Positions 46,594 through 55,417 of a stretch of DNA of 64,000 nt are shown piece by piece. Within the stretch, counting starts at the first letter, position 1, and every line of letters starts with the position of its first letter. This stretch comes from Corallococcus macrosporus. Lineage in GTDB: Bacteria > Myxococcota > Myxococcia > Myxococcales > Myxococcaceae. A program made the translations under genes and the position numbers. The notes beneath the pieces are model-generated. The model ran no database searches. It had not been told where the DNA came from and worked only from the letters and a program-made list of their open reading frames with translations. The stretch lies in the NCBI RefSeq assembly GCF_017302985.1, contig NZ_JAFIMU010000007.1:2294001-2358000 (forward strand), read 5' to 3'.

Positions 46594-46911
46594 GGCGGAC
46601 CCGAAAATCGCCGGGGCCTGAATCCGGACTTCACCCCGCGCGACCCCCCGAAAAAACCAACCACCCGCCGGAATCCATCGCCACGAGCAGCCGGGCAGGC
46701 ACGCTTCGACCCCCTCCTTCGCGCCTATTCCCGCCACCCAGAGGCCCCCGAGCGAGGGGCCGGGCAGCGGGTGCCGCCTGCTCGCGGATGGGAAATTGAT
46801 CCGTCCTCGAACCCCGTGCTAGCTGCCTGATCAGGCTCCGATTCGCGCGCACGTCCGCGCGAACCGCGGGCGGGGCCCTGGCGTCAGCCGGGGCGAGAGA
46901 GGATGGGCCAC

Positions 46912-47703
46912 GTGGGTCGTATCATCTGCATCTCCAACCAGAAGGGCGGCGTGGGAAAGACCACCACCGCCATCAACCTCGCCGCGAGCCTCGCGTCCGC
47001 GGAACGCCGCACCCTGCTGGTGGACATGGACCCCCAGGGCAACGCCGGCAGCGGCCTGGGCCTCAAGCGAGACGCCCTCAACGGCACCGTCTACGACGCG
47101 CTCCTCGGCGGCCGCCCCGCCTCCGAGCTCATCCACCCCACCGAGCTGCGCTTCCTCCAGGTCATCCCCGCCACGCCCGACCTCACCGGCGCGGAGGTCG
47201 AACTCGTCAACCAGGAGCGCCGCGAGTTCCGCCTGCGCGAAGCCCTGCTGCCGCTCAAGGACAAGTACGACTACATCATCATCGACTGTCCGCCCTCGCT
47301 CGGCCTGCTGACGCTCAACGCGCTGGTGTCCGCGGACTCCGTCCTCATCCCGCTCCAGTGCGAGTACTACGCGCTGGAAGGCCTGTCCCAACTCACGCAC
47401 ACCATCGACCTGGTCAAGCAGGGGCTCAACCCCTCGCTGAAGATGGAAGGCATCCTGCTGACCATGTTCGACGCGCGCGCGAACATCGCGCACCAGGTCG
47501 TCGACGAGGTGCGCGGCTACTTCAAGGACCAGGTCTTCCAGGCCGTCGTGCCGCGCAACGTGCGCCTGTCCGAGTGCCCGTCCTTCGGCAAGCCGATCAT
47601 CCTCTATGACATCAAGTCGAAGGGCTGCGAGAGCTACCTGGCGCTCGGGCGCGAGCTGATGCGCCGGGACTCCCCCAAGCCGTCCAAGCGCCGGGTCGCC
47701 TGA
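46912..47703 (+). CDS. parA: Chromosome partitioning ATPase ParA/Soj
   Basis: About 263 residues. GTG 46912 is preferred because it puts GAGAGAGG 9 bases upstream and gives the typical start MGRIICISNQKGGVGKTT; the ATG at 46903 would add three residues but nearly touches the ribosome site. The deviant Walker A box KGGVGKTT, DPQGNAGSG and YIIIDCPPSLGLL are all present. It has no N-terminal DNA-binding domain, so it is the chromosomal Soj type. It moves ParB-parS complexes by nucleoid-bound ATP cycling. parB starts 35 bases after its stop. Confidence 0.97.
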   Translation: MGRIICISNQKGGVGKTTTAINLAASLASAERRTLLVDMDPQGNAGSGLGLKRDALNGTVYDALLGGRPASELIHPTELRFLQVIPATPDLTGAEVELVNQERREFRLREALLPLKDKYDYIIIDCPPSLGLLTLNALVSADSVLIPLQCEYYALEGLSQLTHTIDLVKQGLNPSLKMEGILLTMFDARANIAHQVVDEVRGYFKDQVFQAVVPRNVRLSECPSFGKPIILYDIKSKGCESYLALGRELMRRDSPKPSKRRVA

Positions 47704-47720
47704 CCGGTCTCCTCCTTATT

Positions 47721-47732
47721 AGGGGTACCCCT
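47721..47732. promoter_or_regulatory. 12-base palindrome between parA and parB
   Basis: AGGGGTACCCCT is a perfect palindrome in the 34-base parA-parB gap, ending 5 bases before the parB GTG. It also supplies the only purine-rich stretch near that start. A role in translation or regulation is possible but unproven. Confidence 0.3.
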
Positions 47733-47737
47733 CCATC

Positions 47738-48646
47738 GTGCAGAAGACCGCAGACACCCAGAAGCGCGCCCTGGGCCGGGGCCTGTCCGCCCTCATCCCC
47801 CAGGCCGCCCCCGCCGCTCCGGCGCCCGCCGCTCCGCCGCCGAAGCCCGGCGTGCTCAAGCTGGCCATCGAGTCCATCCACCGCGACCCGCAGCAGCCCC
47901 GCCGCCACTTCGACGAGACGAAGCTCCACGAGCTCACCGAGTCCATCAAGGCGCAGGGCCTGCTCCAGCCCATCCTCGTCCGCAAGAACCCGAACAAGGG
48001 CGGCGAGGGCTACCTCATCATCGCGGGCGAGCGCCGCTGGCGCGCGTCCCAGGCCGCGGGGCTGAAAGAGATCCCCGCCATCGTGCGAGAGGTCACGGAG
48101 GCGGAGTCCTTCGAGCTGGCCCTGGTGGAGAACCTCCAGCGCGCGGACTTGAACCCCATTGAAGAGGCGGACGGCTACCGGCGCCTGGTGGAGGAGTTCA
48201 AGCTCACGCAGGAGCAGGTGGCCCAGAAGGTGGGCAAGGAGCGCTCCACCGTCGCGAACGCGCTGCGCCTGCTGGCCCTGCCCCCGGACGTGAAGGCCAT
48301 GGTGGCGGACGGGTCGCTGAGCATGGGCCACGCGCGCGCGCTGCTCGGCGTGCCCCGGCTGCCGGAGCTCCAGAACCTGGCGAAGCAGGTGACGGAGAAG
48401 AAGCTGTCCGTGCGCGACACGGAGCGGCTGGTCCAGCAGGGCAAGTCCGCGAAGGGCGGCAAGGACGCAGGAAAGCCGGCGCCCAAGGTGAGCCCGCAGG
48501 TGAAGGCGCTCACCGAGGAGCTGCAGCGTCGGTTGGGAACAAAGGTCCGTCTGTCGGAGAAAAGCCCGGGAAAAGGCACCCTGGAAGTCGACTTCTTCTC
48601 CTACGATGACCTCGACAGGCTGTTGAAGCTTCTGAGGAAGGAGTAG
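47738..48646 (+). CDS. parB: Chromosome partitioning protein ParB
   Basis: A 302-residue protein from GTG 47738. The N-terminal domain includes the CTP-binding GERRWRASQAAG motif and LVENLQRADLNPIEEADGYRRLVEEF. The helix-turn-helix region is LTQEQVAQKVGKERSTVANALRLLALP, with the following SMGHARALLGV typical of ParB. The C-terminal dimer domain ends LEVDFFSYDDLDRLLKLLRKE. It binds parS, loads as a CTP-dependent sliding clamp and spreads. The N-terminal 30 residues are Ala/Pro rich. Confidence 0.97.
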   Translation: MQKTADTQKRALGRGLSALIPQAAPAAPAPAAPPPKPGVLKLAIESIHRDPQQPRRHFDETKLHELTESIKAQGLLQPILVRKNPNKGGEGYLIIAGERRWRASQAAGLKEIPAIVREVTEAESFELALVENLQRADLNPIEEADGYRRLVEEFKLTQEQVAQKVGKERSTVANALRLLALPPDVKAMVADGSLSMGHARALLGVPRLPELQNLAKQVTEKKLSVRDTERLVQQGKSAKGGKDAGKPAPKVSPQVKALTEELQRRLGTKVRLSEKSPGKGTLEVDFFSYDDLDRLLKLLRKE

Positions 48647-48649
48647 GGC

Positions 48650-49096
48650 GTGGCGCTCCTTGGCGGGAAGAAAGACGAAGCACCCAGCAAGCCCCTGTTC
48701 AAACGGGAGGAGGATTTCGTGTCGACGCGTCCGGGTGAGGTTCACACGCTTCTGGGCAAGGGAAGCGAGTTCGAGGGGAAGCTCACCTTCGAAGGTCAGG
48801 TTCGAATCGACGGCAAGTTCAACGGGCAGATTGTCACCAAGGACGTGCTCGTCATTGGCGACGGCGCCCGCGTGCAGGCGGAGATCCAGGCCGGCACCGT
48901 CATCATCAACGGCACCGTGGAAGGCAACGTGCGCGCCACGCAGCTCATCGAGCTGAAGCAGCCGGGCCGCGTGAAGGGCAACCTGGAGACGCCGTCGCTC
49001 TCCATGGACCGCGGCGTCATCTTCGAGGGCTCCCTCAAGATGGAGAACATCGGCAAGGGCGGCGGCAACCCGCCCCCGCCCGGAGAGAAGAAGTAA
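48650..49096 (+). CDS. bacM: Bactofilin, BacM-type
   Basis: A 148-residue protein from GTG 48650, 3 bases after the parB stop. The bactofilin core is GEVHTLLGKGSEFEGKLTFEGQVRIDGKFNGQIVTKDVLVIGDGARVQAEIQAG...VIINGTVEGNVRATQLIELKQPGRVKGNL, a right-handed beta helix that self-assembles into filaments. The N-terminal tail (about 35 residues) and the Pro/Gly-rich C-terminal tail are flexible. The order parA-parB-bactofilin is that of M. xanthus BacM, which affects cell shape. The symbol rests on position and sequence recall. Confidence 0.9.
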   Translation: MALLGGKKDEAPSKPLFKREEDFVSTRPGEVHTLLGKGSEFEGKLTFEGQVRIDGKFNGQIVTKDVLVIGDGARVQAEIQAGTVIINGTVEGNVRATQLIELKQPGRVKGNLETPSLSMDRGVIFEGSLKMENIGKGGGNPPPPGEKK

Positions 49097-49098
49097 CG

Positions 49099-49659
49099 GT
49101 GCGCGTGTTCGCGTCCAACGCGAGGCGGACCCCGAGGCTCCTGGGCCTCGGGCTCGTCTCGCTCGGCGTCCTGTTCGGCGGCTGCAAGGGCTGCTCGGAC
49201 GAGAAGCCGTCCGTCGAAGGGATGACGGAGGACGCGGGGCTGCGCTCGGGCGTGAAGGTGCCGCTGCCGCCGGGCTGGTCCGCGCAGGTGGCCACCGACG
49301 GCAGCTTCCAGGCGGGCCCTCCCGGCCGCCCGGCGCTGCGTGTGGATTTGAAGCCGGGGCAGGGGGAGGAGATGCCCTCCTCGGAGAAGCTGGCGGACAC
49401 CGTCCGTCAGCAGATGAAGCAGTTCACGCTGTCACTGGACCAGGAAGAGGACACCCCTTCCTTCTCCCTGCTGCGCGTGACCATGGCCCCGTCCCTGACG
49501 GACGGCGGTCTGGGCCCGGAGGCGCCCGCGTTCTTCGGCGCCCGGCGCGTGGGGGACGACCTGTTCCTCTGCGCCAGCCTGCCCGGCGCTTCCACCGAGG
49601 AAGTCCGCCTGGCCACCGAGGCCTGCCGTACCATCCAGGTGCAGGCCGCGCCCCGCTGA
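49099..49659 (+). CDS. Lipoprotein in the parAB-bacM operon
   Basis: A 186-residue protein from GTG 49099, 2 bases after the bacM stop. Signal peptide with lipobox FGGC, then CKGCSDEKPS. The mature part has PLPPGWSAQVATDGSFQAGPPGRPALRVDLKPG and VRLATEACRTIQV. No recognised domain. Translational coupling to a bactofilin suggests a link to the cell envelope, but this is only positional. Confidence 0.7.
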   Translation: MRVFASNARRTPRLLGLGLVSLGVLFGGCKGCSDEKPSVEGMTEDAGLRSGVKVPLPPGWSAQVATDGSFQAGPPGRPALRVDLKPGQGEEMPSSEKLADTVRQQMKQFTLSLDQEEDTPSFSLLRVTMAPSLTDGGLGPEAPAFFGARRVGDDLFLCASLPGASTEEVRLATEACRTIQVQAAPR

Positions 49660-49707
49660 GCGTCTCACCCGGGCTCGCGGCCTCCTTTGAAGAAGGAGCG
49701 CGAACCC

Positions 49708-50157
49708 ATGGACGACTGGCGCAAGAATCTCATCGAAGACGCGGCGGGCATCGACGCGTTGCTCGCGCGCACGAAGCGCATCGCCGTGCTGGGCATCCGT
49801 CCGGAAGCCCAGGCGGACAAGCCCGCGCACGCCATCCCGAAGTTCCTCAAGGACCACGGCTTCACCGTGCTGCCCGTGCCCACGCACGGCGAGCAGGGGA
49901 GCATCCTGGGTGAGCCCATTTCCGCGTCGGTGAAGGACGTGCCCGGCGAAGTGGATGTGGTGGAGGTGTTCCTCCGGCCGGACGACATCAACGCGCACGT
50001 GGACGCGATGCTGGAGAAGAAGCCGTATGCCGTCTGGTTCCAGCTGGGCATCCGCAATGACGCCGCGGCCGAGCGGCTGGCCCGCGCGGGGATCCGCGTG
50101 GTGCAGGACCACTGCATGAAGGTGGAGTGGAAGAAGCGCCACCCGGAAGGCCGATAA
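49708..50157 (+). CDS. CoA-binding domain protein (YccU-like)
   Basis: A 149-residue protein; the start at ATG 49708 puts GGAG 8 bases upstream. A Rossmann-type CoA-binding domain is seen: RIAVLGIRPEAQADKPAHAIPKFLKDHGFTVLPVPT, then VDVVEVFLRPDDINAHVDAMLEKKPYAVWFQLGIRNDAAAERLARAGIRVVQDHCMKVE, the usual end with the conserved Cys. It resembles stand-alone succinyl-CoA-synthetase-like CoA binders. Function unknown. Confidence 0.85.
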   Translation: MDDWRKNLIEDAAGIDALLARTKRIAVLGIRPEAQADKPAHAIPKFLKDHGFTVLPVPTHGEQGSILGEPISASVKDVPGEVDVVEVFLRPDDINAHVDAMLEKKPYAVWFQLGIRNDAAAERLARAGIRVVQDHCMKVEWKKRHPEGR

Positions 50158-50421
50158 GCGACAGCGGTGGGGGGCTCGGGAACGTCCTGCGCGTCCCGGG
50201 TGTCCCCATTACGTGAGACGGGTGATGTTTCTGGCGACTGGCACGGGGAGGGGATGGACTTCGGGACCGGCCCGGGGTGCAATTCCGTCCACGCCCTGTC
50301 AGCTGAGGTCTCCAGGACTTCCCCAAAGCCGTCCGACTTCCTAACCTTAGCTTCCCGGCCTGTGTCGAGCGCCCGCCCGGCCCTGGCCTTCACGCTGTGC
50401 CCCCTCGTAAGGAGTCCGCGC

Positions 50422-50613
50422 ATGACGCTCACCGAGATGCTTCCCCTCCCCCTGGCCGCCGTGGAGATCGGGCCCCTGGGTGAGCAGCTAGCAGCGGCGG
50501 GGGGCCTGGTCATCACCGCGGCGGCGGCGTTCTGGGCGGCGTGGACGCGCCCGTCGCAGCAGCCGGCCCCGGTGCCGGTGCCCGTGCGCCGCAATCCGCC
50601 GCGCCGCCGCTAG
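50422..50613 (+). CDS. Small single-pass membrane protein
   Basis: A 63-residue protein from ATG 50422 with AAGGAG 8 bases upstream. One hydrophobic helix (EQLAAAGGLVITAAAAFWAAW) is followed by a Pro-rich basic tail (VPVPVRRNPPRRR). No known domain. It is short, so coding status is moderate. Confidence 0.5.
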   Translation: MTLTEMLPLPLAAVEIGPLGEQLAAAGGLVITAAAAFWAAWTRPSQQPAPVPVPVRRNPPRRR

Positions 50614-50698
50614 GCATCTCCCGCGGCACCCGTCGTCGAAGTTCCGTCTTCGGGCCCTGGCCCGGCGCGCTGGAAGGCAGCGCCGGGCGGCCCCCGTC

Positions 50699-51721
50699 TC
50701 AGCGCTTCATCGCCAGCGAAAGCGCGAAGTCTCCGTCCGCGTCCGTCCACCACGCGGCCAGGTCGAGGCCCGCGTCGCTGAGCTCCGCCTGCACCTGCTC
50801 GCGACAGAACTTGCAGCTCACCTCCGTGCGCAGACATTCGCCTTGCGCGAAGTCCACGCGCCGCCCCAGGTCCGCCAGCCACACGGACTGGGCCTTGCGT
50901 GAGATGAGCCGCATCTCGATCCACTTGTTCGCTTCGTCGAACGGGGCCAGGTGCTCGAAGGCCTCCGGGTCGAAGTCCGCGTTCAGCTCGCGGTTGAGCA
51001 CGCGCAGCACGTTGCGGTTGAAGTCCGCCGTCACGCCCGCGCTGTCGTTGTAGGCGGCGAAGAGGCGCTCGCGGTCCTTGATGAGGTCCGTCCCCAGCAG
51101 GAGCCCATCCCCCGGCTTCAGTCCCGACGCCAGCTCCCGCAGGAACAGCGCGCGCTGCGCGGGCTTCAGGTTGCCGATGGTGCCGCCCAGAAAGGCGATG
51201 AGCCGGCGGCCGCCGCCCGGGATGCGGCCCAGGTGCTGCTCGAAGTCGCCCACCACCGCGTGCACGGTGATGCGCGGGTACTCGCGCGACAGGCTCTCCG
51301 CCGCCTTGCGCAGGAAGGCCTCGCTCACGTCGAAGGGCACGAAGCGCTGGAGCTGTCCGGCCGCGTCCATCGCGTCCAGCAAGAGGCGCGTCTTCTCACT
51401 GGTGCCGCTGCCCAGCTCCACCAGCGTGTCCGCGCCGCTCAGCCGCGCGACGTCGTCCGCGTGGGCGCGCAGGATCTCCCGCTCGCGGCGCGTCGGGTAG
51501 TACTCCGGCAGGCGGGTGATGTCGTCGAAGAGCTGGCTGCCGCGCTCGTCGTAGAGCCACTTGGGGCTCAGCTCCTTGGGGCCGTGGCACAGCCCCTCCA
51601 GCACCTCGGCGCGCAGCGCGCGCTGCGCGTCCCCGGGCCTCACGTGCACGTCCACCTTCACGCCCGGCGCCTGGGAGCCGTCCGCGACGCGTGCCTCGCC
51701 CTGCTCCGTCCTCATCCTCAT
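50699..51721 (-). CDS. egtD: L-histidine N-alpha-methyltransferase EgtD
   Basis: A 340-residue protein (an internal start at 51715 is also possible). Family marks: LSPKWLYDERGSQLFDDITRLPEYYPTRRE and ELGSGTSEKTRLLLDAM for SAM. IAFLGGTIGNLKPAQRALFL and the terminal ARWEMRLISRKAQSV-type region also fit. It trimethylates histidine to hercynine, the first step of ergothioneine synthesis. It starts 7 bases after the egtB stop. Confidence 0.93.
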   Translation of the reverse strand: MRMRTEQGEARVADGSQAPGVKVDVHVRPGDAQRALRAEVLEGLCHGPKELSPKWLYDERGSQLFDDITRLPEYYPTRREREILRAHADDVARLSGADTLVELGSGTSEKTRLLLDAMDAAGQLQRFVPFDVSEAFLRKAAESLSREYPRITVHAVVGDFEQHLGRIPGGGRRLIAFLGGTIGNLKPAQRALFLRELASGLKPGDGLLLGTDLIKDRERLFAAYNDSAGVTADFNRNVLRVLNRELNADFDPEAFEHLAPFDEANKWIEMRLISRKAQSVWLADLGRRVDFAQGECLRTEVSCKFCREQVQAELSDAGLDLAAWWTDADGDFALSLAMKR

Positions 51722-51728
51722 GCGACCC

Positions 51729-53063
51729 TCACCTCACGTCCCGTGCACAGCGAAAGCCGGCGAAGATCTGTCGCCGGATGGGGAAATCCCAGTTGCGGAA
51801 GCTGTTGCGCACCGCGACCGGCGCGCTCGCCCAGGCGCCGCCGCGCAGCACCTTGGACGTGTCACCGAAGAAGACCTCCGAGTACTCGCGGTACGGGAAG
51901 GCCCGGAAGCCCGCGTACGGCTGGAAGTCGCTGGCGGTCCATTCCCAGACGTCGCCCAGGAGGCCGAAGACGCCGTCCGCGCTGCGCCCCGCGGGGTGGC
52001 TGCCCACGGGCGACGGGCCCCAGCGCGTCCCGCCCAGGTTGGCGTGCGCGTCCGTGGGCACGGCATCGCCCCAGGGGTGCGCGCGCGGGACGCCGTCACT
52101 GCCCTGCGCGGCCTTCTCCCACTCGGCCTCCGTGGGCAGGCGCTTGCCGGCCCAGCGCGCGTACGCGTCCGCCTCGTACCAGGACACGTGCTGCACGGGT
52201 TCGTCCTTGGGCAGCCGCTCCACGGTGCCGAAGCGGCGGCGCAGCCAGACGTGCTGACCCTGAGGACTCCAGAAGAGGGGATGGCGGATCCGCTCCGCCT
52301 GCACCCACGCGAAGCCCTTCGGGTCCCACCAGCGCGGGTCCTCGTAGCCGCCGGACTCCACGAACACGAGGAAGTCCCCCGTGGTGACGGGGTGCGCGTC
52401 CAGGAGGAAGGGCGCCACGTCCACGACGTGCCGGGGGCGCTCGTTGTCGTAGGCCCACGGGTCGTCGCTGCCCAGGCGCACCGGGCCGCCCGGGATGAAG
52501 ACCTCGTGCTGGGGCACCGCGCCGGGCTGGGGGCGCGGGGCCTCCACCGGGTGGTACTCCACGTTCGTGATCAGTTGCAGCGTGGCGGCCAGCGTCTCCG
52601 CGTGCTGCTGCGCGTGCTGCGCCACCATGCCGAAGACGAAGCCGCCGTGGAGCAGCGGATCCGCGCTGTCCTCGGGCAGCGTCTCCAGGTGCGCGGCCAC
52701 CGCAGCGCGCACGCGGGTGGCGTAGGCCCAGGCCGCCTCCGGCTCCAGCAGGGGCAGCGTGGCGCGCGTGTTCCGGGGGTGGCGGAAGGCGTCGTAGATG
52801 GCGTCGAACGCGGGGTCCGTGAAGGCCGGAGCCCCCAGCGCGCGCAAGAGCCACTGCTCCTCGTAATTGGCCACGTGGGCCACGTCCCACACCAGCGGGG
52901 ACATGAGCGGCGAGTGCTGCCGCATCAGCTCCGCTTCCGGCAGCGGCGCGAGCATGGCCTGGATGCGTTCGCGCCCCGCCTCCAGCTCCCGCCAGGCACG
53001 GACCTTCCAGGGCGTGGCCTCGCGGACACGGGGGATTGGCTGCTCCAGGCTCCTCAGCGACAT
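51729..53063 (-). CDS. egtB: Ergothioneine biosynthesis protein EgtB
   Basis: A 444-residue protein from ATG 53063. The N-terminal DinB-like region has SPLVWDVAHVANYEEQW with metal-binding His, and the C-terminal FGE-sulfatase domain has VRLGSDDPWAYDNERPRH, YARWAGKRLPTEAEWEKAAQG, NLGGTRWGPSPVGSHPAGRS, LLGDVWEWTASDF and the SNSFRNWDFPIRRQIFAGFRC-like end. It joins sulfur to hercynine using O2. Only egtB and egtD are here, so cysteine or glutathione use and a separate C-S lyase are needed. A SenA-like role is not excluded. Confidence 0.92.
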   Translation of the reverse strand: MSLRSLEQPIPRVREATPWKVRAWRELEAGRERIQAMLAPLPEAELMRQHSPLMSPLVWDVAHVANYEEQWLLRALGAPAFTDPAFDAIYDAFRHPRNTRATLPLLEPEAAWAYATRVRAAVAAHLETLPEDSADPLLHGGFVFGMVAQHAQQHAETLAATLQLITNVEYHPVEAPRPQPGAVPQHEVFIPGGPVRLGSDDPWAYDNERPRHVVDVAPFLLDAHPVTTGDFLVFVESGGYEDPRWWDPKGFAWVQAERIRHPLFWSPQGQHVWLRRRFGTVERLPKDEPVQHVSWYEADAYARWAGKRLPTEAEWEKAAQGSDGVPRAHPWGDAVPTDAHANLGGTRWGPSPVGSHPAGRSADGVFGLLGDVWEWTASDFQPYAGFRAFPYREYSEVFFGDTSKVLRGGAWASAPVAVRNSFRNWDFPIRRQIFAGFRCARDVR

Positions 53064-53385
53064 GGTCGGCCCAAGGTAGGAAGGGGCTCCGGGGCCCGCT
53101 AACCCCCCGGGCCCCCCGAGTGGAGGAACCCGTGAGGGAGCACACGTTTGCGAGCCCGCTTCCCCTCCGGGTTGACCCGCAGTCCTAATCAGCGGGGCGG
53201 ACCCTGTCGGCGAATTCTGGACTGAAAGGTTCGTTTTTGCCCAAACGACGCTGCCGGAGCACGGCTCCCGAACCGCCCGGCGTGGCCGCCCCGGCACCGG
53301 GTGAGTCCTTCTCCAGGGCAGACATTTGTCCACCAGTCGTCGGGGTTTCCCGGGAAGGCATGTCCGTATGGGGGAGGGGGTCTCT
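53064..53385. other. Intergenic gap between egtB and receiver gene
   Basis: This 322-base divergent gap has no convincing gene. Sequence upstream of 53386 is G-rich (GGGGGAGGGGG) and serves as ribosome site for the receiver gene. No clear -35/-10 pair or operator was recognised. Confidence 0.5.
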
Positions 53386-53775
53386 ATGCTGCGGGACATG
53401 GTCCAGCCCGTGCCGCACAAGCCCGTGCTCGTGGTGGAGGACGACGAGGATGCTCGCGCCGCCATCGCCGAAATCCTGGAAGCCGAAGGCTACGAGGTGG
53501 CCGTCGCCGCCAACGGCCGCGAGGCCCTGGACGAGCTCCAGCACCTGCCGCCGCCCAGCCTCATCCTGCTGGACCTGCGCATGCCGGTGATGGACGGCCC
53601 GGAGTTCCTGCGCCACCTGCGCGCGGACTGGCCCCGGCTCAAGGCCGTGCCGGTGCTGCTGCTGTCGGGCGTGGGGACGGAGGCGCTGCCGGACACGGGG
53701 GGCCTGTTGAAGAAGCCCATCGTCCCGGACGAGCTCGTGGCCACCGTGGGGCGGCTGTCCGGCCGCACCGCGTGA
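53386..53775 (+). CDS. Single-domain response regulator receiver
   Basis: A 129-residue protein; ATG 53386 follows GGGGGAGGGGG. Receiver pattern: VLVVEDDEDARAAIAEILEAEGYEV (acidic pocket), ILLDLRMPVMDGPEF (phospho-Asp), VLLLSG (Thr/Ser position) and LLKKPIVPDELV (conserved Lys). No output domain, so it acts by protein contact or as a phosphate sink. No histidine kinase gene is nearby. Confidence 0.88.
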   Translation: MLRDMVQPVPHKPVLVVEDDEDARAAIAEILEAEGYEVAVAANGREALDELQHLPPPSLILLDLRMPVMDGPEFLRHLRADWPRLKAVPVLLLSGVGTEALPDTGGLLKKPIVPDELVATVGRLSGRTA

Positions 53776-53790
53776 CACAGGACCGCGGGG

Positions 53791-54060
53791 TCAGCCCACC
53801 CGCGTCACCGCGAGCAGCGTGAGCGTGCTGGCGCGCGGGTCCTTCTCGTAGAGCAGCTCCAGGTCGTGGCCCTCCACGCGGTGCCGCGCGGGCCCCGCCA
53901 CCGAGTCGTGCTGCTTCGACCGCTCCGCCAACCGCGCCAGGGTCTGTTGCAGGGCCTCGAAGGTCTCCGAGGACATGCGCCCCACTTCACGCCACGCAGG
54001 CGGCGCGTAGTGGACGCGGTAGGGCAGGACCAGGCGGTTTCTTGCGGAAGACTGGGACAC
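53791..54060 (-). CDS. Small protein with RelE/ParE-like features
   Basis: An 89-residue protein from GTG 54060 with GAGGAACCG upstream; an earlier ATG at 54150 would extend it by 30 residues of low complexity. The pattern LPYRVHYAPPAWREVGRMSSETFEALQQTLARLAER, followed by RHRVEGHDLELLYEKDP and a final beta strand, is like a RelE/ParE toxin. No antitoxin gene adjoins it. The similarity is weak; could be a structural homologue with another role. Confidence 0.45.
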   Translation of the reverse strand: MSQSSARNRLVLPYRVHYAPPAWREVGRMSSETFEALQQTLARLAERSKQHDSVAGPARHRVEGHDLELLYEKDPRASTLTLLAVTRVG

Positions 54061-54372
54061 GGGTTCGGTTCCTCGACGCACCTCCGCTCTTGCGAACCGC
54101 GTGCCTGCCCGTGGGTGCCGGGAATTCCGGGCACTTTCGCGGTGGGTCATCGCCGACGTCTGAAGAAGTTACGGACTCGTCCAAATCGTAGGGGAAGAAA
54201 TGACTGTCCGTACGGCAGGTCTGGAAGGGGGATGACAGGGCCCCTGTCCGCCCGTCCGGGTGGGGCTGGGGCGGGCCACCGGTGCGGGGTGCTGCCCCCT
54301 TCGGCGCGGGGTGCGCAGCGTTGAACAGACGGGCCCGCTTCCGGCGCCCGCGCCCCCCAAGGAGGCACACCC
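54061..54372. other. Intergenic gap
   Basis: A 312-base gap between divergent genes. It ends in AAGGAGG before ATG 54373. It contains no recognised RNA or regulator site. Confidence 0.4.
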
Positions 54373-54882
54373 ATGGCGCCGAGGACATCCACCCCCTGGT
54401 CGGTGACGAACGGGCTGCTGTTTGGCCTGGCGGCGGGCGTGTTGCTGGCGCTGGCCCAGACGGCGCTGGCGGTGGCCGCGGGCGAGGGGCCGCTCGTGCC
54501 GGTGCGGATGAGCGCGGCGGTGCTCTTGGGGCCGCAGGCCTTCACGCCGCAGGTGTCCACGGCGGTGGCGGTGGCGGTGGGGCTGGGGGTGCACCTGGTG
54601 GCCGCGGCGGGCTGGGGCGTCGTGTATTCGCTGCTGGACGCGATGCTGCCGGTGGACGGGCGGGGGCGCTGGGAGTTCCAGGCGGCGGTGGGGATGCTCT
54701 TCGGCATCTTCGTGTGGCTGGTGGACTTCCAGTTGCTGGCGCGCGGCTACTTCCCCTGGTTCCTGAGCGTCCCGCAGTTCCTCCAGATTGTGTGGCACGC
54801 GCTGTTCCTGGGGCTGCCCCTGGCGCTGCTGTTCACGGCGGCCGAGCGCCGGCGCTCGCCCGTGGCGGAACCCACGCCCTGA
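54373..54882 (+). CDS. Four-helix membrane protein, unknown
   Basis: A 169-residue protein, AAGGAGG 9 bases before the ATG. About four transmembrane segments: GLLFGLAAGVLLALAQTAL, VAVGLGVHLVAAAGWGVVYS, AAVGMLFGIFVWLVDFQLLA and FLQIVWHALFLGLPLALLFT. Short polar loops lie between. No family motif. Cytoplasmic tail is short and basic. Probably a small integral inner membrane protein. Confidence 0.7.
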   Translation: MAPRTSTPWSVTNGLLFGLAAGVLLALAQTALAVAAGEGPLVPVRMSAAVLLGPQAFTPQVSTAVAVAVGLGVHLVAAAGWGVVYSLLDAMLPVDGRGRWEFQAAVGMLFGIFVWLVDFQLLARGYFPWFLSVPQFLQIVWHALFLGLPLALLFTAAERRRSPVAEPTP

Positions 54883-55008
54883 GAGGGGTCCGGCCCCTGG
54901 CGGGAGGTGGGAAAAAACGCCAGAGGTAAGGTGACATGACCCGACCTTCAGGGTTATGCCCTTCGGACGAGGCCATGGAGGCGCTTCGCACCGGGGACTG
55001 GCAAGGGC

Positions 55009-55389
55009 ATGGACACTGAACTGGCGGGAATCCTCGGGGCGGCGGCACGGAACGTGCGGGTGAAGCTGGGCCTGACGCAGGCGGACGTGGCGGACCGCAT
55101 CGGCATGGCGTCGGAGGTGTATGGCCGGCTGGAGCGCGGCCACATGCTGCCGAGCGTCCAGAACCTGCGCCGGCTGTGCGTCGTCCTGAACATCCCGCCG
55201 CACGACCTGCTGGGCCTGGGGGACGAGTTCGCGGCCCCGCCGCCGAAGGAGAAGCCCCGGCCGCGCGGTGACGAAGAGGTGCCGGAGATGCGGCGGCTGA
55301 TGCGCAACCTGCGGCGGCTGACGCCGGTGCAGTTGAAGCTGATGAACCTGGTGGCGTCCGCGATGCAGCAGCAGAAGAAGAAGCCCTGA
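55009..55389 (+). CDS. XRE-family transcriptional regulator
   Basis: A 126-residue protein. The HTH_XRE domain at about 8-64 reads LGAAARNVRVKLGLTQADVADRIGMASEVYGRLERGHMLPSVQNLRRLCVVL. The C-terminal half is basic and ends with TPVQLKLMNLVASAMQQQKKKP, perhaps a dimerisation or membrane-contact helix. No sensor domain visible. Targets unknown; a cupin gene follows after 28 bases. Confidence 0.85.
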   Translation: MDTELAGILGAAARNVRVKLGLTQADVADRIGMASEVYGRLERGHMLPSVQNLRRLCVVLNIPPHDLLGLGDEFAAPPPKEKPRPRGDEEVPEMRRLMRNLRRLTPVQLKLMNLVASAMQQQKKKP

Positions 55390-55417
55390 GAGGGCGCGGC
55401 GTTAGACTGGGCTCACC

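Noticed and set aside
44010-46911. CRISPR array
   Set aside because: The repeat is a 14-base palindrome identical to parS, intervals are 119-678 bases and spacers resemble each other; no cas genes.
44010-46911. Several short open reading frames with Arg/Pro/His-rich products
   Set aside because: They change with every frame, have no ribosome sites or family features, and are products of high GC.
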